Assembly: GCA_963790545.1 (NCBI GenBank)
Contig: CAWBPA010000002.1
Location: 15,758-79,757 of the forward strand
DNA: 64,000 bases
Direction of reading: 5' to 3'
DNA from: DATBJG01 sp963790545
GTDB taxonomy: Bacteria > Acidobacteriota > Vicinamibacteria > Vicinamibacterales > JAMQPK01
Part shown: piece by piece, positions 1-8,480 of the stretch
Position numbering within the stretch: the stretch's first letter is position 1
Layout: each line of letters starts with the position of its first letter
The notes under the pieces: generated by a model
Database searches by the model: none
Seen by the model: the letters and a program-made list of their open reading frames with translations, nothing else
Told to the model about the DNA's origin: nothing
Translations under genes and position numbers: made by a program

Positions 1-1302
1 GGGCACATCGACGTCGACGATGTGCTCCTGCCGTACTTCCGTGCTGTTGCGTAGGAGGAGAGCGGTATCCCGCAGTACCCGCCGGATGTCGAGCCGGGCG
101 ATCTGAAAGCGCTGCGGTCGTGCATACGCGAGAAACGACCGGATCGTGTCGTTGAGCCGCTCCGACTCCCGCAGGACGATGTCCATCAGCTGGGCCTGCT
201 CAGCGCTGAGCGGCAGCTCCTGCCTGAGAACCTGGATAGACCCCGACATCGAAGCCAGCGGATTTCGTATTTCGTGGGCGATTCCGGCCGCCATCTCTCC
301 GACGGCTGCCAGACGCTGGCGCAGCCGTGCGTCGCGCTCGAGCTTTTTCACGTCGGTCACATCCTGAAACGTAAAGAGCAGGCCCGCGCGACCTCCCGGC
401 GTATGTAAATGCGTCGCGCTGAGCCCGATTTCGATCGTCCGGTCGTCTGGCGTGCGAAAGGGGAACTCCGCGCGGTACGCTCCGCCGCTTCCAGAGCCAC
501 CAAGCTCCGTTTCGACCACGTTCGTCAGGTCCTTCGGAAACCGCAGGACCTCGCTGATCCGCCGCCCCCGGACGTCCTGTTCGCGAACCCCGATAATGGT
601 CTTCGCCGCTCGATTGAACGTCAGGATTCGCCCTTCGAAATCGGTCGTGGCCAGCCCACTGATCAGGCTGTCGATCACGTGCTGGTTGAACGCCTGCAGA
701 TCGGCAATCTCGTTTGACGCACGTTCCAATCGCGCGCCAGCGTGCCGCAGGCTCTCCGCAAGCGAACCGCTCAACCAGGCAACCGCAAAGAACCCAAACA
801 CATTGATCGCGACAGTCTGCGCGACGCTGAAGAGTGGCAGGGGGCCGATTGGGGGAGTCCAATCCGCCGGCAGGTACCCGTACATGCCCAGATACTGAGA
901 CGTGACGAGTCCCGAATAGATCAACGTGCTCAGCACCGCGACCATGAAGGCGCCGCGACGGAATTGAAAAATGCTCGCGGCAATGATCGGGAGGACGTAC
1001 AGCGACGAAAAGTAGCTTGCAATCCCTCCGGTGATGTAGATGAACGCCGAGACGATCAGGGCGTCTCCAGCGAGCTGACCGTCGAGCAACCAGCGGTACT
1101 TGTAGACGAACTTCAGCGTCAACGCATAGACGACCGAAAGCGCGTACGTGAGGGCGATGAGATAGTAGAACGGCGCGGTCGGTTGAGCGCCGGGCGTGTT
1201 GATTTGCACCAGAATGGCGGACCCCAGCAGGACCGTGCCAAGGGCCAGCCGGATTCCGATCAACCAGTACAGTTTCCGCCGCAGTTCCTGTTCGGGCATC
1301 AT
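1..1302 (-). CDS. pilS: Sensor histidine kinase PilS (3' end beyond the window)
   Basis: This is the membrane sensor kinase of the PilS/PilR pair, which usually controls pilin transcription. Only the first 434 codons are present and the frame stays open to base 1. The N-terminal ~190 residues carry about six hydrophobic segments. A PAS domain follows (about 205-320), then a HisKA dimerisation region with the phospho-acceptor motif AGIAHEIRNPLAS (about 340-352). The ATPase domain lies off the left edge. The start is the ATG at 1300-1302 (MMPEQEL); ATG 1297-1299 is the alternative. It follows pilC on the same strand, and the order pilB-pilT-pilC-pilS matches Geobacter-like pilus clusters, so pilR is expected just beyond the window. 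Confidence 0.88.
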   Translation of the reverse strand, partial: MMPEQELRRKLYWLIGIRLALGTVLLGSAILVQINTPGAQPTAPFYYLIALTYALSVVYALTLKFVYKYRWLLDGQLAGDALIVSAFIYITGGIASYFSSLYVLPIIAASIFQFRRGAFMVAVLSTLIYSGLVTSQYLGMYGYLPADWTPPIGPLPLFSVAQTVAINVFGFFAVAWLSGSLAESLRHAGARLERASNEIADLQAFNQHVIDSLISGLATTDFEGRILTFNRAAKTIIGVREQDVRGRRISEVLRFPKDLTNVVETELGGSGSGGAYRAEFPFRTPDDRTIEIGLSATHLHTPGGRAGLLFTFQDVTDVKKLERDARLRQRLAAVGEMAAGIAHEIRNPLASMSGSIQVLRQELPLSAEQAQLMDIVLRESERLNDTIRSFLAYARPQRFQIARLDIRRVLRDTALLLRNSTEVRQEHIVDVDVP

Positions 1303-1315
1303 TTCTTAGTGAGCC

Positions 1316-1497
1316 GTGGGGCCCCACCCCCACGGCCTGTACCTCGCGCTTTCAGCGCTCGGCGTAATTCGCTGCAACGATCCACTCAGTCAACACCTCG
1401 TGGGGCCCCACCCCCACGGCCTGTACCTCGCGCTTTCAGCGCTCGGCGTAATTCGCTGCAACGATCCACTCAGTCAACACCTCGCGGGGCCCCTAAC
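1316..1497 (+). repeat. Two-hairpin intergenic element, tandem copies (locus A)
   Basis: Two identical 84-base copies (1316-1399 and 1400-1483) are followed by the first hairpin arm of a third. Each copy holds a GTGGGG/CCCCAC hairpin, the string CCTGTACCTCGC, a second hairpin GCGCTTTCAGCGC, and the tail GCAACGATCCACTCAGTCAAC. The element sits between the pilC stop and the pilS start. The same family recurs at seven other loci in the window. Confidence 0.9.
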
Positions 1498-1529
1498 CTT
1501 TCCCAACCTCTCCCAACCCCTTCTTTTTG

Positions 1530-2741
1530 CTACGTCAACTTGCTAATCAAGTCGAAGATCGGCATATACATGGCGATGACGATGCCGCCGACCACGCCGC
1601 CAAGAAAGGCGATCATGATGGGTTCGAGCAGTGTCAGCAGACCCGCGACTGCCGTATCCACCTCTTCCTCGTAGAAGTCCGCAATCTTGCTCAACATGGT
1701 GTCGAGGGCCCCAGTCGTTTCCCCAACGCCAATCATCTGCGTCACCATCGGAGGAAACACGTTGGTCTCCCGCAACGGGGCCGAAATCGTTTCGCCGCGC
1801 TCGATGCTCTTGCGGGTCGACATGATGGCGTCTTCGACAATGGCGTTCCCGGACGTCTTGGCCGTAATTTCCAGACCATCGAGAATAGGCACACCCGAGC
1901 TCAGCAGCGTCGCCAGCGTGCGACAGAAGCGGGCCACGGCGATCTTGCGCATCAGGAGACCGATGACGGGAGCCTTCAAGGTCAGGTTGTCGATCACGTG
2001 TCGCCCACTGTTGGTGCCGTAGTACTGCTTGAGGCCGTACCCCACCGCGCCGAAACCGATGATGATGAAGGGCATGAAGTCGACGAGTGAGTTGCTGAGC
2101 CAGATGACGAAGCGTGTCGGCAACGGCAGAGTCGCTCCGAGACCCGCGAACAACGCGGCAAAGGTCGGGATGACCTTCCACAGAATCACACCTACGACCA
2201 GCGTCGCGATCACGATGACCGCGATGGGGTAGACCATGGCGGATTTGACCTGACCCTTCAATTTGACGGACTTTTCGATGTACGTAGCGAGTCTTTTGAG
2301 AATCGTGTCGAGGATGCCACCCGCTTCGCCCGCAGCGATCATGTTCGAGAACAGTGGGTCGAAGACTTTCGGATACTTCTTCATCGCATCGGCAAGTGAG
2401 GCACCACCTTCGACGTCCGCTCTGACTCTGAGGAGGGTTTCGGCGAAATTCTTGTCTTCCTCTTGGCTGCGAAGGATCTCGAGGCACTGCACCAGCGGCA
2501 AGCCAGCATCGATCATGACGGCGAACTGACGAGTGAACACCGCGATGTTCTTCGAGGCAACCTTCTTTCCCGCCTTGCCTTTCTTCTCCGGCGTGGCGGC
2601 GGCCTTCGCGGGCGTGATCCTCGTGACAAGAATCTGCTCACGCCGCAGCGCGGCGACCGCCCCGTCCATCGAGTCAGCGATCCGCTCGCCGTTGACGGTC
2701 TCTCCAGAACGTGTGCGACCCGAGAACGCAAAAGTCGGCAT
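1530..2741 (-). CDS. pilC: Type IV pilus inner-membrane platform protein PilC
   Basis: PilC is the polytopic platform protein that couples the cytoplasmic ATPases PilB and PilT to pilin assembly and removal. The 403 residues are the usual length. Two T2SF domains are visible, starting near 69 (FTRQFAVMIDAGLPLVQCLEIL) and near 272 (FCRTLATLLSSGVPILDGLEI). Hydrophobic segments lie at about 165-197, 206-232 and 371-402. An AAGGA lies just upstream of the ATG. It is the third gene of the pilB-pilT-pilC-pilS run, separated from pilT by 76 bases of heptameric repeat. Confidence 0.95.
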   Translation of the reverse strand: MPTFAFSGRTRSGETVNGERIADSMDGAVAALRREQILVTRITPAKAAATPEKKGKAGKKVASKNIAVFTRQFAVMIDAGLPLVQCLEILRSQEEDKNFAETLLRVRADVEGGASLADAMKKYPKVFDPLFSNMIAAGEAGGILDTILKRLATYIEKSVKLKGQVKSAMVYPIAVIVIATLVVGVILWKVIPTFAALFAGLGATLPLPTRFVIWLSNSLVDFMPFIIIGFGAVGYGLKQYYGTNSGRHVIDNLTLKAPVIGLLMRKIAVARFCRTLATLLSSGVPILDGLEITAKTSGNAIVEDAIMSTRKSIERGETISAPLRETNVFPPMVTQMIGVGETTGALDTMLSKIADFYEEEVDTAVAGLLTLLEPIMIAFLGGVVGGIVIAMYMPIFDLISKLT

Positions 2742-2817
2742 ATTCCTTACCCCATTCCTGATCGGGCTCGATCCCTAACCCCGAATCCCGAATCCCAAAC
2801 CCCGAATCCCCCGGTCG
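2742..2817. repeat. Heptameric spacer repeat (CCGAATC type) between pilT and pilC
   Basis: The whole spacer is built from degenerate seven-base units of the form CCGAATC or CCCGAAT in direct array. The same unit appears in the pilB-pilT spacer and in the tuf-rpsJ spacer. Confidence 0.75.
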
Positions 2818-3954
2818 TTACCGGCGAACCACTGTCCCCGCCGTCGGTGGCCTGGGCGTTCGGTGAAGCCCGGCGCCGGTCACGATGCCAACGCCGCGGT
2901 TGATCATGTCCTGCAGCTCATCTCGCAACGAAGACGCCGACAGCGCCGCCTCGAGCTCGATTTGGCCGCTCAAATACAGCGTTGCCAAACATTGATTGAA
3001 CGTCTGCATGCCGACCTTTTCCTGGCCGGTCTGCATCGATGAATAAATCTGGTGAATCTTGTCCTCACGGATCAAATTTCTGATCGCGGCCGTGGGCACC
3101 AGCACTTCGAGCCCGACCACCCGTCCCTTGCCGTTCTTCTTCGGCAACAGCGCCTGACAGACAATGCCCTCCAGCACCATCGACAGCTGCGTCCGGATCT
3201 GGCTCTGCTGATGTGATGGAAAGACATCGATGATGCGGTTGATGGTCTGCGCAGCAGAGTTCGTGTGCAGCGTTCCGAACGTCAGGTGGCCCGTCTCCGC
3301 GATTCGCAGCGCGGCCTCGACCGTTTCGAGATCGCGAAGCTCACCGATCAACACGACGTCTGGGTCCTCTCGCAGGGCGGCGCGCAGGGCGTCGGCAAAC
3401 CCCTGCGTATCGCTGTGCACTTCGCGTTGGTTGACGAGGCAGCCTTTGTGCGGGTGGATGTACTCGATCGGATCTTCAATCGTCAGAATATGTTCCTTGC
3501 GTTCGGTGTTGATTTTGTCGAGCATGGCGGCCAGCGTCGTCGACTTGCCGCTTCCTGTCGGGCCCGTGACGAGCACGAGACCTCGCGGACGTTCGGCCAG
3601 CGTGGCGAGAATCGGCGGCAGGCCCAGCTCCTGAAACCCTTTGATTTGTTCGGGAATCAAACGGTAGACGGCACCAACCGCGCCGCGCTGATTGAACACG
3701 TTGCACCGGAACCTGGCGATGCCACGGATGCCGAACGAGAAGTCGAGCTCGAGCTTCTCCTCGAAGCGCTTCTTCTGCGCGTCGGTCATGACGCTGTAGA
3801 CGAGCGCCTTGGTGTCGGCAGCGCCCAGATCGGGCATCCCGAGTCGCTGCAACTTTCCGTTGACGCGTACCTGAGGCGGCGTGTTGGTCGTGATGTGGAG
3901 ATCCGACCCTCCCAGGTCAACCGTCGTTTTCAGCAAATCAGGCAGTGTTGCCAT
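2818..3954 (-). CDS. pilT: Type IV pilus retraction ATPase PilT
   Basis: PilT is the hexameric ATPase that depolymerises the pilus and powers twitching. The start is the ATG at 3952-3954 (MATLPDLL), with AAGGAG five bases upstream. A longer in-frame start at 4005 would translate the spacer repeat and is rejected. The 378-residue protein has Walker A GPTGSGKST (131-139), a Walker B/Asp box around DPDVVLIGELRD (about 197-208), a His box (about 221-232) and the PilT signature AIRNLIRE (290-297). The last motif separates it from PilB. Confidence 0.96.
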   Translation of the reverse strand: MATLPDLLKTTVDLGGSDLHITTNTPPQVRVNGKLQRLGMPDLGAADTKALVYSVMTDAQKKRFEEKLELDFSFGIRGIARFRCNVFNQRGAVGAVYRLIPEQIKGFQELGLPPILATLAERPRGLVLVTGPTGSGKSTTLAAMLDKINTERKEHILTIEDPIEYIHPHKGCLVNQREVHSDTQGFADALRAALREDPDVVLIGELRDLETVEAALRIAETGHLTFGTLHTNSAAQTINRIIDVFPSHQQSQIRTQLSMVLEGIVCQALLPKKNGKGRVVGLEVLVPTAAIRNLIREDKIHQIYSSMQTGQEKVGMQTFNQCLATLYLSGQIELEAALSASSLRDELQDMINRGVGIVTGAGLHRTPRPPTAGTVVRR

Positions 3955-3959
3955 CAAGT

Positions 3960-4025
3960 CTCCTTGTCGGGATTCGGGGTTCGGGATTGGGTCCCGAATC
4001 CCCAATCCCCGATCCCGAATCCCCT
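3960..4025. repeat. Self-complementary heptameric repeat between pilB and pilT
   Basis: Direct units of GGGATTCGGG type are followed by their reverse complement (TCCCGAATCCCC), so the 66-base spacer can fold into one long imperfect hairpin. It has no U-tract on the minus strand. It may act as an mRNA stabiliser or attenuator, but nothing in the sequence proves this. Confidence 0.75.
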
Positions 4026-4026
4026 C

Positions 4027-5772
4027 TTATTTGACCGTCTCCCTCGCCACCTCTTCGATCGACGTCAGACCGTCTTTGACCTTGCGCAACCCGCTTTGGC
4101 GCAGCGTGATCATTCCTTCTTCGATTGCCTTGCGGCGCAACTCGAGGGCGGAAGCCCCGACCAGCACCAGCTCTCGCAGTTCATCAGTGATTTCCATGAC
4201 TTCGTACAGGCCGAGACGCCCCTTGTAGCCCGTGTTGTTGCACTTATCGCAGCCTTTGCCCTTCATCGGCACGACTGTCTTGGCATCCTCCGGCGAAAAC
4301 CCTGCCTGCGTGAGCGCTGGCGCCGGCAGGGGATTCTCAGCCTTGCAGTTGGTACAGAGCCGCCGCACCAGACGCTGCGCACAGATCAAATTGACCGAGC
4401 TCGCCACAAGAAACGGCTCGATGCCCATGTTCATGAGACGGTTGACCGTGCTCGGAGCGTCGTTCGTGTGCAGCGTGGACAAGACGAGGTGGCCGGTCAG
4501 GGATGCCTTGACCGCGATTTCCGCGGTTTCGAAGTCGCGGATTTCGCCGACCAGAATGATGTTGGGGTCCTGGCGCAGAAAGGAGCGCAAGGCAGCGGCA
4601 AAGTTCAGACCGATATTCTCGCGGACCTGAACCTGATTGACGCCGGGCAGGTTGAACTCGACCGGATCTTCGGCCGTCATGATATTGGTCTCGTGCGTGT
4701 TGACCTTGGAGATCGCGGAATAGAGGGTGTTGGTCTTGCCGCTCCCTGTGGGCCCGGTCACGAGCACCATGCCCCACGGCTTCGAGATGGCAAACTCGAA
4801 CTTGCCGAGCGACTCGGATTCGAAGCCGAGTTTCGTCATGTCGAGCATCAGCTTGGATTTGTCCAAGAGACGCATGACGATCTTTTCGCCGAACAGCGTG
4901 GGAAGACACGACACGCGGAAATCGATCTCGAGCGTCTTGCCGTTGTCAGCAAATCGAATCTTGATGCGACCGTCCTGGGGCAGGCGCTTCTCGGCAATGT
5001 CGAGCTTCGCCATGATTTTGATGCGCGAGGTCATGGCATCCCGGTACTTCATGGGAGGCGCCATGATGTTGTAGAGAATGCCGTCGATGCGGTACCGAAC
5101 CCGGAACTCCTTTTCGTAGGGTTCGATGTGAATGTCGCTTGCGCCCTTTTGAATAGCCGACATCAGAACGACGTTTACGAGCTTGATGATCGGCGCTTCG
5201 CTGCCCTGCTTCTCGAGCGCTTCCGCACTAATCTCCTCGAGGTCCTCCAGCACCTCGACGTCGCTGGCATCCGCCGACAGCGGCATTTCCTCGAGCGCTT
5301 TCGTCGCGACCTCGAGCGCGCTCGCACCACCCGCGATGGGCGGTTTGGTAACGGCGTAGTACGTGGCAATGGCCTCGACGACCGCAGCCTCAGACGCCAC
5401 GACCGGCTCGACGTTGTAGCCCGTCATGAACTTGATGTCGTCCATGGCGAACACGTTCGTCGGATCCGTCATGGCAATCGTCAGCGTCGCGCCGGAACGA
5501 CTGAGAGGAACGATCTGGTACTTCTGGGCTGTTTCCGACGGGACTAACTTGATGACCGCCGGATCAATTTGAAACTGGGCGAGATTGATCGAGGGGACAC
5601 CGTACTGCTTGCTCAGCAGTGCGGTGATTTCTTCGTCCTTGACGAACCCGAGCTTGACGAGGTTATAGCCGAGCTTGCCCCCGTTGCCCTTCTGATACTT
5701 GAGGGCTTCTTGGAGCTGCTCTGGCGTGATGCGCTTTTCTTTGAGGAGAAGTTCTCCGATTCGAACGGCCAT
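4027..5772 (-). CDS. pilB: Type IV pilus assembly ATPase PilB
   Basis: PilB is the cytoplasmic hexameric ATPase that drives pilus extension. The 581 residues comprise an N-terminal MshEN/T2SSE_N domain (1 to about 150), a linker rich in Glu and Ala (about 150-185), and the GspE-type ATPase with Walker A GPTGSGKT (about 340-347). It also has the zinc tetracysteine element (CTNC, then CDKC about 35 residues later) that is found in PilB/GspE and absent from PilT. It is first in the pil run, and the 71 bases upstream separate it from the outer-membrane protein gene. I see no convincing promoter there. Confidence 0.96.
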   Translation of the reverse strand: MAVRIGELLLKEKRITPEQLQEALKYQKGNGGKLGYNLVKLGFVKDEEITALLSKQYGVPSINLAQFQIDPAVIKLVPSETAQKYQIVPLSRSGATLTIAMTDPTNVFAMDDIKFMTGYNVEPVVASEAAVVEAIATYYAVTKPPIAGGASALEVATKALEEMPLSADASDVEVLEDLEEISAEALEKQGSEAPIIKLVNVVLMSAIQKGASDIHIEPYEKEFRVRYRIDGILYNIMAPPMKYRDAMTSRIKIMAKLDIAEKRLPQDGRIKIRFADNGKTLEIDFRVSCLPTLFGEKIVMRLLDKSKLMLDMTKLGFESESLGKFEFAISKPWGMVLVTGPTGSGKTNTLYSAISKVNTHETNIMTAEDPVEFNLPGVNQVQVRENIGLNFAAALRSFLRQDPNIILVGEIRDFETAEIAVKASLTGHLVLSTLHTNDAPSTVNRLMNMGIEPFLVASSVNLICAQRLVRRLCTNCKAENPLPAPALTQAGFSPEDAKTVVPMKGKGCDKCNNTGYKGRLGLYEVMEITDELRELVLVGASALELRRKAIEEGMITLRQSGLRKVKDGLTSIEEVARETVK

Positions 5773-5843
5773 CGTTGCTGTCGGCTACCCGTGCCAAAGC
5801 ACCCCATGGCTTTTCGGTCTGACAAAACTTGTCCATTAGTGAC

Positions 5844-6947
5844 TCAAAATGTCACACGGGCAGAAATGCCCCATCCCTGCTCTAACTCGTTGCGACCGCG
5901 CGTGATCTGTCCTTCGACCAATGAACCGGCTCGAGGACTGACGCTGATCCCGACCGCGACGACCGGATCCTGCGACGTGAACTGGTCTCGAAGTGTATTA
6001 AAACGGATACCCCCACGTGCTCCCACGCGACCGGCCCACCACCATCCTTCACCGCCAACGGCAAGTTCCCGACGGTGTCCAAACGGAGTCTCAATACGTT
6101 CAAGATCGATGTCGGCGGCAATGGTCATTGGCCCATTCGTCCCCGACGGACGAGCTCGGGGCGCGTAAGCCACACCCGCGCGAACCTGGCGCGACAACTT
6201 CAGCGGACTCGTGCTCGTGGCTTGGTCCGGATCAGACGTGTCGAATTCAGGCTCACTCAGATTGCGTCCTACGACGCCAGCTCGCCAGCCACCAAAGACG
6301 GCCATGACACCGGCATCGAGATCCATCTTGGTCTCGCCCCGACCCTCTAACTCTTTGGCAATGTCGAGTGCACGCTCGACACTTACTGCCTGCACGAGAC
6401 CTAGTGCCGCCGTACCGTGGACAATTTTTACCGTCGTCCCTACCGTGAGAAACGGCGCCAACGACTGCACGAAGCTGGCCCCAAAGTGACGGGTCGTCAA
6501 CTTGTTGATATCTGTTTGTTCAGGTTGCCCGCCTTCCGGACTCACTGGACTTCGTGGCAAGGCAGAGACTGTTCTGACCCTGTAATAGGTCAGACCGAGG
6601 GACGGCGTCGCGACGGCAATCATGAATGCCTCCACGCCAACACCTGGGCCCCTGGGGGCAAGTGTTTCGACCTCCTGGTTCTCGACCGTGGAATCAAATA
6701 CCGGACCGAATGCCAGTCCAGCAGGGTTCCAGAAGGTAGCGGTGGCATCGTCGGCGACTGCGACGAACGCCCCCGCCATTCCCAATGCTCTCGTGCCGAC
6801 CGTTTCGGCCACCTGCGCCTTGAGAGGGGTGGGAGGTACCATAAGGATGGAGAAAAGAAGGACGAAAGGAACGTGCCTGCCGAATCGCCAACATGGGGAG
6901 TGTCCCCATTTGACGAATTTGGCATAATGTATGTTTTGAGTGATCAA
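5844..6947 (-). CDS. Outer-membrane protein of the PorV/OMPP1-like type
   Basis: This is a predicted outer-membrane beta-barrel protein of unknown substrate. Residues about 27-45 form a hydrophobic signal sequence. The mature start ETVGTRALGMAGAFVAVADD with following WNPAG is the N-terminal signature shared by the PorV and FadL/OMPP1-like families. The rest is barrel-like, with alternating hydrophobic residues, and ends in an aromatic residue (RVTF), as barrels do. The first possible start is TTG at 6945-6947. The only later ATG would cut off the signal peptide, so the start is uncertain. It lies upstream of pilB on the same strand, but a role in pilus biology is only a guess. Confidence 0.7.
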   Translation of the reverse strand: MITQNIHYAKFVKWGHSPCWRFGRHVPFVLLFSILMVPPTPLKAQVAETVGTRALGMAGAFVAVADDATATFWNPAGLAFGPVFDSTVENQEVETLAPRGPGVGVEAFMIAVATPSLGLTYYRVRTVSALPRSPVSPEGGQPEQTDINKLTTRHFGASFVQSLAPFLTVGTTVKIVHGTAALGLVQAVSVERALDIAKELEGRGETKMDLDAGVMAVFGGWRAGVVGRNLSEPEFDTSDPDQATSTSPLKLSRQVRAGVAYAPRARPSGTNGPMTIAADIDLERIETPFGHRRELAVGGEGWWWAGRVGARGGIRFNTLRDQFTSQDPVVAVGISVSPRAGSLVEGQITRGRNELEQGWGISARVTF

Positions 6948-6967
6948 AATCTTGGTGTGGGGATTTT

Positions 6968-7022
6968 GTAGCTCGGAGGCTGTAGGCCCCGAGCCCGTCG
7001 TGCGGGGACTTTAGCCCCCGCG
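6968..7022. repeat. Hairpin repeat with CTTTAG loop (REP-like)
   Basis: A stem GCGGGG/CCCCGC closes around ACTTTAGC, preceded by a second imperfect hairpin (CTCGG to CCGAG) that begins with GTAGC. The same design, GTAGCGC-stem-CTTTAG or CTTCAG-stem, recurs at 42234-42294 and 55208-55229. The hairpin lies between two minus-strand genes and could serve as a terminator for the decarboxylase gene. Confidence 0.6.
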
Positions 7023-7056
7023 AGAATGTGCGCGGAGTGCGAGCGACCGACCAGTC

Positions 7057-7608
7057 TCAACCGACGAGCACAGCGGCAGCGACAACCGTGGTCCAAAGAC
7101 CTTTCTTGTCGCCTACGGCCGTTTGCGTGACGTTCTGAGTGCGGACAATCTGATTGGACAGTCGATAGACTTCTTTCTTTTCGTCCCAGCTCTTGTCCGG
7201 GTCAAATTCCAGACCGAGCGTGGTCGCCAACATCTCGGCGGCCAGCTCCTCAGCGTAATCGCCTGCGGTGTCCTCGTTTTCGCCGAAGCTATGGTGCTCG
7301 GACAGGTAGCCGTAAAGTTTGCGATCGCGTGGAACAGCCACGCCGACGGTCGCAGCGATCAATCTGTGGGGCTCACGGGTTGCCGCTTCCGACATGACGA
7401 CAAACGTGACCTGGCCGGGCTTCAAACGCTTCATGCCCTGGCTGCGTGACAGGATGCGACAACCGGGAGGAAAGATGCTCGAGACGCGAACGAGGTTGCA
7501 GGCGGCAATACCCGCGGAGCGCAACGCCAGCTCGAAGGAGGTCAGTTTTTCGCGATGCTTCCCAACGCCTTTCGTAAAGAACAGTTCCTTCGGAACGAGG
7601 TTGAACAC
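7057..7608 (-). CDS. pdaD: Pyruvoyl-dependent arginine decarboxylase
   Basis: The enzyme converts arginine to agmatine plus CO2, the first step of one route to polyamines. Its pyruvoyl cofactor is made by self-cleavage at a Ser-Ser bond. That bond is visible as RVSSIFPPGC, placing it between Ser43 and Ser44. Other family landmarks are a Gly-rich stretch near 65-70 and AVPRDRKLYGYLSEHH in the middle. The 183 residues fit the PvlArgDC family. The start is GTG at 7606-7608. No agmatinase or spermidine synthase gene is in the window. The gene is divergent from the Yip1-like gene. Confidence 0.9.
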   Translation of the reverse strand: MFNLVPKELFFTKGVGKHREKLTSFELALRSAGIAACNLVRVSSIFPPGCRILSRSQGMKRLKPGQVTFVVMSEAATREPHRLIAATVGVAVPRDRKLYGYLSEHHSFGENEDTAGDYAEELAAEMLATTLGLEFDPDKSWDEKKEVYRLSNQIVRTQNVTQTAVGDKKGLWTTVVAAAVLVG

Positions 7609-7727
7609 AGCCGTTGAATCCTAAAGAAAGGGTCATGCGCTGTCAAGGTTTTGAAGGCGCCGAACTTCTGGCGGTCGGCGCTCGTATACCCGTCTAACAC
7701 CTGTGTAGACCTTCCGAGGTGCGATCC

Positions 7728-8480
7728 ATGACCCAACCAAGCGTGCAATCTGCGTCTGCCTCGGCAGCTGTGCCTCAAGCCCAAACCCTGGGGTTTGTTG
7801 GCCGCGTTGTTGGCGTCATTTTTTCGCCCAAGGAGACCTTTGTTCACATTGCGCGGGATCCGCGCCCGTTTGCCATGATGGCTTTCGTGTCGATTGTTGC
7901 CGCGATTGGGACGGCGATCTTTTTTCGCACAGAGGTGGGGCAACTGGCCTGGCTCGACGCCGCGGTCAGGCAGCGGGAGGCGTTCGGCGCCGAAGTCGAC
8001 GACACCACGTACGCCGGCATGGAGCGCATCGCGGGCTTCATGGGGTACATCGTGCCGATCTACTCGCTCGTCGTGGGTCCGATTGTCACCATGATCCTCG
8101 CCGGCATTATCAAGGCAGCGTTCGCCGTCATTTCCGGCGCCGAGGCGACATTCAAGCAGACGCTTGGCGTCATCGCAGCATCTGGCGTGGTTATCCTGGT
8201 CCAGCAGTGCTTCGTGCTGCCATTGAACTACGTGCGCGAAACGATGACGAGCGCGACCAGCCTTGGAGCGTTTCTGCCGATGCTCGCGGAAGACAGCTTT
8301 GCGGCGCGGTTTCTCGGTACCATTGACTTGTTCATCGTGTGGTGGGTCATCGTGCTGGCAATCGGCCTTGGAGTGCTTTTCCGTCGTTCGACAAGGACGA
8401 TCGCCCTGACGCTGTTTGGCATTTATCTGATCATCGCGCTCGCCGTGGCTGGCGTCACCACGATGGCCGGAGGGTCGTAG
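7728..8480 (+). CDS. Yip1-family membrane protein
   Basis: This is an integral membrane protein of the Yip1 domain family, whose bacterial members have no established function. An N-terminal cytoplasmic tail containing FSPKETFVHIARDPRP leads into about five transmembrane segments. I take the ATG at 7728, which has GAGG eight bases upstream; the GTG at 7719 is in frame but less likely. The stop codon overlaps the GTG of the adaptor gene by one base, so the two are probably translated together. Confidence 0.8.
   Translation: MTQPSVQSASASAAVPQAQTLGFVGRVVGVIFSPKETFVHIARDPRPFAMMAFVSIVAAIGTAIFFRTEVGQLAWLDAAVRQREAFGAEVDDTTYAGMERIAGFMGYIVPIYSLVVGPIVTMILAGIIKAAFAVISGAEATFKQTLGVIAASGVVILVQQCFVLPLNYVRETMTSATSLGAFLPMLAEDSFAARFLGTIDLFIVWWVIVLAIGLGVLFRRSTRTIALTLFGIYLIIALAVAGVTTMAGGS

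Noticed and set aside
3265..5547. 760-codon open frame on the plus strand across pilT and pilB
   Set aside because: It is the antisense shadow of two strongly supported ATPase genes in GC-rich DNA and has no domain-like composition.
5773..5843. Sigma-54 promoter upstream of pilB (TGGCACG on the minus strand)
   Set aside because: The -24-like half is present, but the -12 GC element at the required spacing reads GCCGA instead of TTGCA.
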